Source of the DNA: Limnohabitans sp.
GTDB taxonomy: Bacteria; Pseudomonadota; Gammaproteobacteria; Burkholderiales; Burkholderiaceae_C
Assembly (NCBI GenBank): GCA_009693225.1
Contig: SHXP01000053.1
Coordinates: forward strand, 1-11,415
DNA length: 11,415 nt
Direction of reading: 5' to 3'
The notes under the pieces are model-generated. The model had not been told where the DNA came from and did not search any database. It worked only from the letters and a program-made list of their open reading frames with translations. How positions within the stretch are numbered: position 1 is the first letter of the stretch; every line of letters begins with the position of its first letter. This document shows positions 1 through 8,380 of the stretch, one piece after another. The translations under genes were made by a program, and so were the position numbers.

Positions 1-68
1 TTGCAGAGAATCCCTAGTTACATGTATGCCGCCGGCAGCAAAATGTCGGCAAGCCATGGAGTAACTGA

Positions 69-924
69 TTGAATCAACCAAATTTGTCAAATATCGCTGT
101 TGATTTCTCTGAAAAACCGCTGCCCGTCCTGTTTCTGGGCCACGGCAGCCCGATGAACGCCATCTAAGACAACGGTTTTCGCCGCAGTTGGGCGCAAACC
201 GGCTCACAGTTCGGCCCGGGTCAGCGCTGGCCCTTGCCCCGGCTGATTTTGTGTGTGTCGGCACATTGGCTCACGCAGGGCTGACAGAGCACGGCGGATG
301 CACAGCCGCGCACCATCCACGATTTTGGCGGTTTCCCGCAGGCCTTGTTCGATCAGCAATACCCTGCACCGGGCGACCCCGCTGCCGCACAAGCCATTGC
401 GCAACTGTTGAGCCCGGCCCCCGATGGCGCAAGCCTGACTTTGAGCCACGATTGGGGGCTGGACCACGGCAGCTGGTCGGTGCTCAAACCCATGTTCCCG
501 TCGGCGCAGATACAGGTGCTGCAACTGAGGATAGATCATGCGAGACCTGTGGCTGAACACTTCGCCATCGGCAGGCAATTGCAGAGCCTACGCCACCGTG
601 GTGTGTTGATCGTGGCCAGCGGCAACACGGTGCCACAACCTGCGCGCGCTGCAAATGCAGATGGGCAGTCAGGACGCACTGGCGTGGGCGCGCAGTTTTA
701 ACGACTGGGTCGCAGCGCGTATTTCTGCGGGTGAGCGCGAAGCACTGATAGCTTTTCAGCAGCGCGGTCAGGAAGCCGCGCTGGGGCACCCGAGCTACGA
801 GCATTTCCTGCCTCTGCTGTACGCCGCCTGTGCCGCCACGGATGTGGACACGGTGAGTTATTTCAACACCGGCTTTCAGCTGGGGTCGATTGCCATGCGA
901 TTGGTGGTCTGGGACAGTGTGTGA
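69..924 (+). pseudogene. Broken LigB/YgiD-type extradiol dioxygenase (4,5-DOPA dioxygenase family)
   Basis: Conceptual translation across three interruptions follows the whole YgiD/DODA extradiol ring-cleavage family (about 260 residues; non-heme metal enzymes). Family blocks in order are FLGHGSPMN (from 132), SAHW (258-269), TIHDFGGFPQALFDQQYPAPG (split here as TIHDFGGF then PQALFDQQYPAPG, from about 312), DHGSWSVL, VASGN, HNLR (from 634), SFNDWV and YEHFLPLLYAA (from 796). Two stops interrupt frame 3: TAA at 165-167, where E. coli YgiD has Glu in LEDN, and TGA at 282-284. An extra C at 633/634 then moves the reading into frame 1 up to the TGA at 922-924. The four expected metal-ligand histidines (codons 141, 264, 634, 802) survive, so the decay looks recent. 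The likely original start is TTG at 69, with GGAG at 58-61 seven bases upstream. The longest intact pieces lack the N-terminal or C-terminal ligands, so no working enzyme is expected. Sequencing error could explain one lesion but hardly all three. Confidence 0.88.
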
Positions 925-927
925 ACG

Positions 928-956
928 GTTCAACTGTCTTTATAAAGCAGTTGAAC
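928..956. terminator. Long inverted repeat between convergent genes; possible bidirectional terminator
   Basis: GTTCAACTG (928-936) pairs perfectly with CAGTTGAAC (948-956). The loop is itself self-complementary (CTTTATAAAG, 938-947), so a stem of 9 plus 3 pairs with one bulged T can form. It sits 3 bases after the pseudogene stop and 20 bases from the stop of the HAD gene coming from the other side, the usual place for a shared terminator. Neither strand has a T-run after the stem, so Rho-independent termination is uncertain. It may instead protect mRNA 3' ends. Confidence 0.5.
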
Positions 957-976
957 AGCCAAGCTGAAACAGCGGC

Positions 977-1681
977 TTAAGCGCAACCGAGTTGCGTCGC
1001 CAGATCCATCAAGTCAGCAGCCGAATAATCGACCGGCGTTTTCGCCACCGATTCACCCAGACTAGGTCCGTGTTCATCGGGTCTGGCGATGAAAGCGGTC
1101 TTCAGACCGGCGCGCGCAGCGGCCAGCAAATCGTCTGAATGCGCCGCCACCATCATGGTTTCTTCCGGCAAAAAGCCGAGTGCCGCCGCCGAGGCCTGGT
1201 AGACGATCGCTTGCGGTTTGTAGTCGCGCGCGATCTCGGCGCCGGTGATCGCGTCCCAGTGCCAGTGGTTGTGACGCGCCAGGTTGACCATCAAACCGAT
1301 GTGGCCGTTGGAGCAGGGTGCGAGCACAAATTCCTGCCGCAGGCGCGCCAGTCCCCGCTCGACTTCCGTCCATTGGTCCAGGTGGTGCCAGCCCAGGTTC
1401 AGCTGTTGACGGGTGGCTTCGTCCACCTGCTGCCAGCTCAGCCGCTCGAGCACGATGTCCAGGTTGCTCCGGTGTAATTCGTCCAGCTTGCAAAAGCCGC
1501 GTTGACCGCTGCGCACTTTTTCCATGGCCGGTTGGTACTCGTTGCGCCAGGCGTCAGCGAAGGCATGCCAGTCGGTGGTCAGGCCCAGCGGCGACAACAG
1601 GGTTTTAGCGTCGTGCGCGATGCTGCTGCGCCAGTCAACCAGGGTACCGAAAACGTCAAATATGAGCGCGCGTATGGTCAT
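977..1681 (-). CDS. Haloacid dehalogenase type II-like HAD hydrolase
   Basis: A 234-residue cytosolic protein of the HAD superfamily, closest by motif to (S)-2-haloacid dehalogenases, which use an Asp nucleophile to displace halide from 2-haloalkanoates. Motif I is DVFGTLVDW (Asp9 nucleophile, Thr13). The position two after the nucleophile is Phe11, not the Asp that HAD phosphatases need, which favours a dehalogenase-type fold. Arg46 may match the substrate Arg41 of L-DEX. Motif II is CSNGH (Ser124) and motif III is YKPQAIVY (Lys155, Tyr161). Motif IV is VAAHSDDL: Asp184 is kept, but the Ser and Asn of the classical VSSNAWD motif are Ala179 and His181, so activity on haloacids is unproven. 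No signal peptide is seen. ATG at 1681 lies 6 bases after the aminotransferase stop with no clear ribosome site, so translation is probably coupled. The physiological substrate is unknown. Confidence 0.85.
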   Translation of the reverse strand: MTIRALIFDVFGTLVDWRSSIAHDAKTLLSPLGLTTDWHAFADAWRNEYQPAMEKVRSGQRGFCKLDELHRSNLDIVLERLSWQQVDEATRQQLNLGWHHLDQWTEVERGLARLRQEFVLAPCSNGHIGLMVNLARHNHWHWDAITGAEIARDYKPQAIVYQASAAALGFLPEETMMVAAHSDDLLAAARAGLKTAFIARPDEHGPSLGESVAKTPVDYSAADLMDLATQLGCA

Positions 1682-1687
1682 GATGGA

Positions 1688-2887
1688 TCATTTCAGAACG
1701 GAGGCGATGGCCTGGCACACATGGCCGATGTTCTGGCTGTTCAAGGCGGCGACGCACATGCGGCCGGTGTCGGTGCCGTAGACGCCGAACTCCGAGCGCA
1801 GACGCAGCATTTGATCCTTGCTCAAGCCTGAGTAGCTGAACATACCGATCTGGCGGGTGATAAAGCTCATGTCTTCCTTGATGCCGGCGGCTTTCAAGCC
1901 GTCGGCCATGCTCTGGCGCATGGTCTTGATGCGCACCCGCATCTCGCCGAGTTCTTTCTCCCACAGCTGGCGCAATTCTGGGCTTTGCAACACAGCAGCG
2001 ACCACCGCGCCGCCGTGTGTCGGCGGGTTGGAGTAGTTGGTGCGGATGACGATTTTGAGCTGCGACAACACGCGTGCGGCTTCGTCGGCGGACTGGCACA
2101 GCACCGATAGCGCGCCGACACGTTCGCCGTACAGGCTGAAGCTTTTGGAGAATGAAGTGGCGACCAGAAAATGCATCCCCGCTTTGACAAACTTGTCGAT
2201 GACCGCGCCGTCTTCGGCGATGCCGTGGCCGAAGCCCTGGTAGGCCATGTCCAGAAACGCGGTCAGCTGACGCGCTTTGACCGCCTCGACCACCTTGTCC
2301 CATTGCTCAGCGGTGACGTCATAACCGGTGGGGTTGTGGCAGCAGGCGTGCAGCACGATGATGGTGCCGGGGGCGGCGGCGTTCAGGCTGTCGAGCATGC
2401 CCTGGAAATTCACGCCGCGCGCGGCAGCGTCGTAGTACGCATAAGTCTCGACGGTGAAACCGGTCGATGAGAACAGGGCGCGGTGGTTTTCCCAGCTTGG
2501 GTCGCTGATCAGCACCTTGGCCCCCGGGTTGAGTTTCTTTAAAAAATCGGCGCCGATTTTCAGGCCGCCGGTGCCGCCCAGGGCTTGCACCGTGGCCACG
2601 CGGTTGGACGTGACGGCTTCGGACTCAGCGCCGAACACCAGGCCTTTGACAGCGGTGTCGTAGGCGGCGATGCCGTCGATAGGCAGATAGCCGCGCGCAG
2701 CCGGTTTGGCCATAATGGTCTGCTCGGCTTTTTGCACGCAATCCAGCAGCGGCAATTTGCCCTGGTCATTGAGATATACACCCACGCCCAAGTTAACTTT
2801 GATGGGGGATACATCGGCTGCAAATTGTTCGTTCAAACCCAGAATCGGGTCACGGGGTGCCATTTCTACGGCAGAAAAAAGAGACAT
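1688..2887 (-). CDS. tyrB: Class I aromatic/aspartate aminotransferase (TyrB/AspC family)
   Basis: A PLP enzyme of 399 residues, the usual length for the AspC/TyrB family. It moves an amino group between aspartate or aromatic amino acids and 2-oxoglutarate in the cytosol. Visible blocks are APRDPILGLNEQF, VNLGVGVYLNDQGKLP, QALGGTGGLKIGADFLKK, SDPSWENHRALF, HACCHNPTGYD (PLP-binding Asn), FLDMAYQGFG (Asp and Tyr that hold PLP), SFSKSFSLYGERVGALSV (Lys248 is the PLP lysine) and TGRMCVAALN, which carries the substrate-carboxylate arginine. The ending resembles E. coli TyrB more than AspC, but such genes in Burkholderiales often have broad specificity, so the symbol is tentative. Two adjacent ATGs exist at 2890 and 2887. 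AAGGA (2898-2894) sits 3 bases from the first and 6 from the second, so 2887 is preferred. The gene is transcribed divergently from uvrB and ahead of the HAD gene. Confidence 0.93.
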   Translation of the reverse strand: MSLFSAVEMAPRDPILGLNEQFAADVSPIKVNLGVGVYLNDQGKLPLLDCVQKAEQTIMAKPAARGYLPIDGIAAYDTAVKGLVFGAESEAVTSNRVATVQALGGTGGLKIGADFLKKLNPGAKVLISDPSWENHRALFSSTGFTVETYAYYDAAARGVNFQGMLDSLNAAAPGTIIVLHACCHNPTGYDVTAEQWDKVVEAVKARQLTAFLDMAYQGFGHGIAEDGAVIDKFVKAGMHFLVATSFSKSFSLYGERVGALSVLCQSADEAARVLSQLKIVIRTNYSNPPTHGGAVVAAVLQSPELRQLWEKELGEMRVRIKTMRQSMADGLKAAGIKEDMSFITRQIGMFSYSGLSKDQMLRLRSEFGVYGTDTGRMCVAALNSQNIGHVCQAIASVLK

Positions 2888-3018
2888 CATCAGTCCTTGA
2901 GGGGAGGGGAAAATCGGGTGAGCGGGGAAAACAGCGCAGACTGAGTTAGGCTTAGCGGTTTGGCAACGATTTTAACGGTTCGCATGTGTGTGCCGGATCG
3001 ACCTTTCAAAGCAGTTAC
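2888..3018. other. Divergent intergenic region between the aminotransferase gene and uvrB
   Basis: About 130 bases must hold promoters for both directions. The minus strand has a good ribosome site (AAGGA, 2898-2894). TTGGCA (2960-2965) on the plus strand and TTGCCA, read from 2967 to 2962 on the minus strand, resemble -35 boxes, but neither has a good -10 hexamer at normal spacing, so I do not call a promoter. No palindrome of the LexA type (CTGT-N8-ACAG) is visible. uvrB itself has only a weak ribosome site before its ATG. Confidence 0.5.
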
Positions 3019-5112
<2,094 letters not shown>

Positions 5113-5132
5113 TACAGGATGATTTAGGGCTA

Positions 5133-5157
5133 TTACCTGACTAAATCGTTTGGTCTT
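5133..5157 (+). promoter_or_regulatory. Upstream, half-conserved type 1 IscR site
   Basis: The left half (TTACCTGACTAAATC) fits the known type 1 IscR consensus at all but its first base. The right half (GTTTGGTCTT) fits poorly. It lies exactly 30 bases upstream of the better site, about three helical turns, recalling the paired IscR sites of the E. coli iscR promoter. It overlaps the -35 candidate. Weak, probably cooperative binding is inferred. Confidence 0.5.
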
Positions 5158-5167
5158 GTGTTATAGT
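5137..5167 (+). promoter_or_regulatory. Likely promoter of the isc operon
   Basis: TATAGT (5162-5167) matches the -10 consensus at five of six bases. CTGACT (5137-5142) is the best -35 candidate (four of six), but the spacer is a long 19 bases. Transcription would start near 5174, giving a leader of about 36 bases that contains AGGAG (5200-5204), five bases before the iscR ATG. Its overlap with the IscR operator supports the call. Confidence 0.55.
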
Positions 5168-5187
5168 TGACTAATCCAGTCGACAAA
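5163..5187 (+). promoter_or_regulatory. Type 1 IscR operator
   Basis: Compared by eye with the consensus ATASYYGACTRWWWYAGTC plus RRSTAT, this stretch matches about 22 of 25 positions. Its core is ATAGTTGACT, then AATC, then CAGTCGAC. It covers the -10 hexamer and the expected start of transcription, so binding of [2Fe-2S]-IscR should block RNA polymerase. This gives negative feedback: when clusters are plentiful, iscR and the genes behind it are turned down. Confidence 0.8.
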
Positions 5188-5209
5188 GTAGCTTTTCACA
5201 GGAGTTTTT

Positions 5210-5746
5210 ATGCGTCTCACCACCAAAGGCCGTTTCGCTGTCACTGCCATGATTGACTTGGCATTGCGCCAGAACAACGGGCCGGTCACCCTAGCTGCCA
5301 TCAGCCAGCGCCAGCAGATTTCTTTGTCATATCTCGAGCAATTGTTCGGCAAATTGCGTCGCCACAACCTGGTCGAGTCCACCCGCGGCCCCGGCGGCGG
5401 CTACACCCTCGGTCGCAAAGCCACCGAAATTTCAGTCGCCGACATCATTCTGTCGGTGGACGAGCCCATCGATGCCACGCATTGCGCCGGCAAGGAAAAC
5501 TGCCTGGGCGAGACCGGTCGATGCATGACGCACGAACTTTGGACCTCACTCAACAAGCGCATGATCGATTTTCTCAATTCGGTCAATCTGCAAAAACTGG
5601 TCGACGATCAGCTGGCCAAAGGCCTGCTGATCGAAGACAAACCCATGATGAAACGCGCCATCACGTCTGCGCCGGTGGTCAAGCCCATCCGTGTGAGCGG
5701 CCCCAATTCTGTGTTTGCCCTTGGCAATGCATTCGTCAAAGGCTGA
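5210..5746 (+). CDS. iscR: Fe-S cluster assembly transcription factor IscR (Rrf2 family)
   Basis: A winged-helix regulator of the Rrf2 family that senses Fe-S status and represses the isc operon when it carries a [2Fe-2S] cluster. The N-terminus MRLTTKGRFAVTAMIDLAL and the wing STRGPGGGYTLGR (57-69) are typical; in between, the SLSYLEQLF helix binds DNA. The cluster ligands are Cys92, Cys98, Cys105 and His108. E. coli has 92, 98, 104 and His107, so one residue is added in the loop before the third cysteine. The protein has 178 residues against 162 in E. coli; the extra part is a tail ending in SGPNSVFALGNAFVKG, a type I recall from Burkholderiales. ATG 5210 follows AGGAG (5200-5204) by five bases. 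It is the first gene of the isc operon, and its own promoter holds two IscR sites. iscS begins 8 bases after the stop. Confidence 0.97.
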   Translation: MRLTTKGRFAVTAMIDLALRQNNGPVTLAAISQRQQISLSYLEQLFGKLRRHNLVESTRGPGGGYTLGRKATEISVADIILSVDEPIDATHCAGKENCLGETGRCMTHELWTSLNKRMIDFLNSVNLQKLVDDQLAKGLLIEDKPMMKRAITSAPVVKPIRVSGPNSVFALGNAFVKG

Positions 5747-5754
5747 GACAAAAC

Positions 5755-6975
5755 ATGGATATGACGCCCCATTTCCCGATTTACCTGGATTACGGTGCCA
5801 CCAACCCGTGTGATGCCCGGGTGGTTGATGCCATGATTCCCTGGCTTCGTGAGCATTTCGGTAATCCGGCTTCGCGCAGCCACGCCTGGGGCTGGGAAGC
5901 AGAAGAAGCGGTTGAAAAAGCGCGCGTTCAAGTGGCTGAACTGATCGGCGCCGACCCGCGTGAAATCGTCTGGACCTCAGGTGCCACCGAGTCCAATAAC
6001 CTGGCCATCAAGGGTGCGGCGCAGTTCTACAAAACCAAGGGCAAGCACTTGATCACCGTGAAAACCGAGCACAAGGCCGTGCTCGACACCATGCGTGAAC
6101 TCGAGCGCCAGGGCTTTGAAGTCACTTACCTGGACGTGCAGGAAGACGGTTTGCTGGATCTCAACAAATTGAAAGACGCCATCCACCCCGACACCTCGCT
6201 GATCAGCGTCATGCATGTGAACAATGAAATCGGCGTCATCCAGGACATCGTCGCCATCGGTAATATGTGTCGTGACAAAGGCATCATCTTCCATGTGGAT
6301 GCTGCACAGTCCACCGGCAAGGTCCACATCAACATGGCCGATTTGCCGGTCGATTTGATGAGCTTGGCCTCGCACAAAACCTACGGCCCCAAAGGCATCG
6401 GCGCTTTGTACGTGCGCCGCAAACCGCGTGTGCGTCTGGAAGCGCAAATGCACGGCGGCGGCCACGAGCGCGGCATGCGCAGCGGCACCTTGCCCACGCA
6501 CCAGTGCGTCGGCATGGGCGAGGCCTTCCGTCTGGCCAAGCTGGAAATGGCGCAAGACATTGCCAAAGCAAAGCATTTGTCGCAGCGTTTGCTCAGCGGT
6601 TTGAAAGACATCGAACAGGTGTTCATCAACGGCCACCTCACCCAACGTGTGCCGCACAACCTGAACATCAGCTTCAACTATGTCGAAGGCGAATCACTGA
6701 TCATGGGCATCAAAGGCTTGGCAGTGTCGTCCGGTTCTGCGTGTACATCGGCCAGCCTGGAGCCCAGCTATGTGCTGCGCGCCTTGGGCCGCAGCGACGA
6801 ACTCGCGCACAGCAGCTTGCGCATGACCGTGGGACGTTTTTCCACCGAAGAAGAAATCGACTACGCCATCTCGACCATACGCCTGAACGTCAGCAAGTTG
6901 CGCGACCTCAGCCCCCTGTGGGATATGTACAAAGAAGGCATAGACATCAGCACCATCCAATGGGCAGCTCACTGA
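5755..6975 (+). CDS. iscS: Cysteine desulfurase IscS
   Basis: A PLP enzyme that takes sulfur from L-cysteine, leaving alanine, and passes it as persulfide to IscU and other acceptors such as tRNA thiolation proteins. It has 406 residues (E. coli 404). Seen in order: FPIYLDYGATNP, FGNPASRSH, TSGATESNNLAIKG, KTEHKAVLDT (the PLP-stacking His), MHVNNEIGVIQD, HVDAAQSTGK, SHKTYGPKGIGALYVRR (PLP lysine Lys208), MHGGGHERGMRSGT, SSGSACTSASLEPSYVLRALG (catalytic Cys330 on the mobile loop) and the IscU-binding tail ending in IQWAAH. Asn replaces the usual Thr in the ATTP motif near the N-terminus. ATG 5755 gives the family start; the frame is open much further upstream, but only by overlapping iscR in another frame. 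The ribosome site is weak (GAGAC), so coupling to iscR is likely. Confidence 0.98.
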   Translation: MDMTPHFPIYLDYGATNPCDARVVDAMIPWLREHFGNPASRSHAWGWEAEEAVEKARVQVAELIGADPREIVWTSGATESNNLAIKGAAQFYKTKGKHLITVKTEHKAVLDTMRELERQGFEVTYLDVQEDGLLDLNKLKDAIHPDTSLISVMHVNNEIGVIQDIVAIGNMCRDKGIIFHVDAAQSTGKVHINMADLPVDLMSLASHKTYGPKGIGALYVRRKPRVRLEAQMHGGGHERGMRSGTLPTHQCVGMGEAFRLAKLEMAQDIAKAKHLSQRLLSGLKDIEQVFINGHLTQRVPHNLNISFNYVEGESLIMGIKGLAVSSGSACTSASLEPSYVLRALGRSDELAHSSLRMTVGRFSTEEEIDYAISTIRLNVSKLRDLSPLWDMYKEGIDISTIQWAAH

Positions 6976-6984
6976 GCTGCGCCC
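6961..6984 (+). other. Hairpin over the iscS stop codon
   Basis: GCAGCTC (6964-6970) and GAGCTGC (6974-6980) are perfectly complementary around a three-base loop. Outer G-C pairs (6962-6963 with 6982-6983) can extend the stem past one bulged G. The TGA stop of iscS (6973-6975) lies within it. No T-run follows, so it is more likely an RNA processing or stability element between iscS and iscU than a terminator. Confidence 0.45.
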
Positions 6985-7098
6985 CCACAATGAACCACTG
7001 CTTTGTCGCCACCGCTTGCCGTGCTGATTGCACTGTCTGCGCAATGGCTCAGCGCATTGGCCCATTGGTGGCTTAGCAGCATTCACTTAAGGAAAAAT
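6976..7098 (+). other. 123-base gap between iscS and iscU
   Basis: This is by far the widest gap inside the operon. It holds the second arm of the iscS hairpin, a 28-codon ORF from ATG 6990 to TAG 7076 with four cysteines but no ribosome site, and the iscU ribosome site AAGGA (7089-7093), five bases before ATG. I see no clear promoter or IscR site here. The ORF is not called as a gene. Confidence 0.5.
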
Positions 7099-7485
7099 AT
7101 GGCTTACTCGGAAAAAGTGATCGACCATTACGAAAACCCGCGCAACGTGGGCTCGTTTGAAAAGGGCGACGACTCGGTCGGCACCGGCATGGTCGGCGCA
7201 CCTGCCTGCGGCGACGTGATGAAACTGCAAATCAAGGTGAACCCGGTCACCGGCATCATCGAAGACGCGCGTTTCAAAACCTATGGTTGCGGTTCGGCCA
7301 TTGCCTCATCCTCACTGGTGACCGAATGGGTCAAAGGCAAAACCCTGTACGAGGCTGCCGCACTGAAAAACAGCGAAATCGCCCAGGAGCTGGCGCTGCC
7401 GCCGGTGAAAATCCATTGCTCCATCCTGGCCGAAGACGCCATCAAGGCCGCGGTCGACGATTACAAAAAGAAACACGCCCACTGA
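7099..7485 (+). CDS. iscU: Fe-S cluster scaffold protein IscU
   Basis: The scaffold on which [2Fe-2S] clusters are built from sulfur given by IscS and then handed on with help of HscA and HscB. It has 128 residues, nearly identical in pattern to E. coli IscU from MAYSEKVIDHYENPRNVGSF on. Cluster ligands are Cys37 (in GAPACGDVMKLQ, with Asp39), Cys64 (YGCGSAIASSS) and Cys107 (KIHCSILAEDAI). The HscA recognition motif LPPVK is at 100-104. One residue is inserted relative to E. coli near NPVTGII, shifting the later cysteines by one. The start is firm: ATG 7099 after AAGGA (7089-7093). The iscA ATG follows the stop by a single base. Confidence 0.98.
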   Translation: MAYSEKVIDHYENPRNVGSFEKGDDSVGTGMVGAPACGDVMKLQIKVNPVTGIIEDARFKTYGCGSAIASSSLVTEWVKGKTLYEAAALKNSEIAQELALPPVKIHCSILAEDAIKAAVDDYKKKHAH

Positions 7486-7486
7486 T

Positions 7487-7810
7487 ATGTCTGTCTCCAT
7501 GACCGAAGCCGCCGCACGGCACGTTAACCGCTACCTCAGCAAAAGAGGCAAGGGCGTCGGTGTGCGTCTGGGCGTGAAAACCACCGGTTGCTCCGGGTTG
7601 GCCTACAAGCTTGAATACGTTGACGAACTCGCGCCCGAAGACATGGTGTTTGAAGTCCATGGCCTGAAGATCCTGATTGACCCCAAGAGCCTGCCTTATC
7701 TGGACGGCACCCAGCTCGACTTTGTGCGCGAAGGCCTGAACGAAGGCTTCAAGTTCAACAATCCCAACGAGCGTGACCGTTGCGGCTGTGGTGAATCTTT
7801 CCGGGTTTGA
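7487..7810 (+). CDS. iscA: A-type Fe-S carrier IscA
   Basis: An A-type carrier that holds iron or Fe-S clusters and delivers them to target enzymes. At 107 residues it equals E. coli IscA. The three invariant cysteines are Cys35 (TTGCSGLAYKLEY) and Cys99 and Cys101 (RCGCGESFRV, at the C-terminus). Other family blocks are GVRLGVKTTGCSG, LIDPKSLPYLDGTQLDF and FNNPNERDRCGCG. ATG 7487 starts one base after the iscU stop; a second in-frame ATG four codons later would give a form starting MTEAAA, so the exact start is slightly uncertain. The stop overlaps the hscB start as TGATG, indicating coupled translation. Confidence 0.97.
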   Translation: MSVSMTEAAARHVNRYLSKRGKGVGVRLGVKTTGCSGLAYKLEYVDELAPEDMVFEVHGLKILIDPKSLPYLDGTQLDFVREGLNEGFKFNNPNERDRCGCGESFRV

Positions 7811-8361
7811 TGGTGAGCGACGGGATAGTTTTAGCTGCGCTGACACTGGCGTGCAGCGACTTTGAACTGTTTGCCATCTCGCCCCGTTTTCAGATCGACC
7901 CGGCTGCACTGGATCAACTGTGGAAACAACTGCAACGCCAGGTGCATCCCGACCATTTCTCCTCGCAAGGCGCGGCCGACAAACGCCTGGCCATGCAGTG
8001 GTCGGTGCGGGTCAACGAGGCCTACCAGCGCCTGAAAAATCCGCTGCGCCGGGCCGCTTACTTATGTGAATTGAACGGCGCACCCATACGCGCTGAAGAC
8101 AACACCGCCATGCCCCCCGCTTTTTTGATGCAGCAAATGCAGTGGCGCGAAGAACTTGACGAAGCCGCAGACACTGTGGCTATAGAAGCTTTGCAACAGC
8201 AGACGGCCGGGGAGAAGCAAAAGCTTTTGCAACAATGTGCTGACGCGATTGACATCCGTTCGGATTGGACGCAGGCGGCACAATCGGTGCGCGCACTGAT
8301 GTTCATCGAGCGCTTCGAGCACGACCTGGACCATCGCCTAGAGCGTTTAGACAACACTTAA
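7810..8361 (+). CDS. hscB: Fe-S assembly co-chaperone HscB (J-type)
   Basis: A J-domain co-chaperone that brings IscU to HscA and stimulates its ATPase. It has 183 residues from ATG 7810 (E. coli 171). The J domain begins at DFELFAISPRFQID; the essential HPD triad is at 46-48 (RQVHPDHF), followed by VNEAYQRLKNPLRRAAYL. The C-terminal IscU-binding helices include FLMQQMQWREELDEA. The first 16 residues (VSDGIVLAALTLACS after the Met) are an extension without family likeness; no better ATG or GTG lies nearer the J domain, and the ATG shares its A with the iscA TGA stop, which supports this start. The TTG at 7807 would add one codon and is less likely. Confidence 0.95.
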   Translation: MVSDGIVLAALTLACSDFELFAISPRFQIDPAALDQLWKQLQRQVHPDHFSSQGAADKRLAMQWSVRVNEAYQRLKNPLRRAAYLCELNGAPIRAEDNTAMPPAFLMQQMQWREELDEAADTVAIEALQQQTAGEKQKLLQQCADAIDIRSDWTQAAQSVRALMFIERFEHDLDHRLERLDNT

Positions 8362-8380
8362 AAAAAATATTTCATGCCCC

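Noticed and set aside
1..72. C-terminal end of an upstream gene
   Set aside because: Two frames are open from the left edge (ending at TAA 62-64 and TGA 70-72), but each gives only about 20 residues with no recognisable family, so neither can be supported.
743..760. Short GATAGCTTTT-like words here and near 8178 and 11358, resembling small repeats of some Comamonadaceae
   Set aside because: The copies are short, differ from each other and lie partly inside coding sequence; chance cannot be excluded.
2986..3018. GTG start adding 11 residues to UvrB
   Set aside because: No ribosome site supports it and the added residues lie outside the conserved protein; ATG 3019 is simpler, though not proven.
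5482..5754. Upstream extension of the iscS frame
   Set aside because: It overlaps iscR in a different frame and has no likeness to IscS; the family start is ATG 5755.
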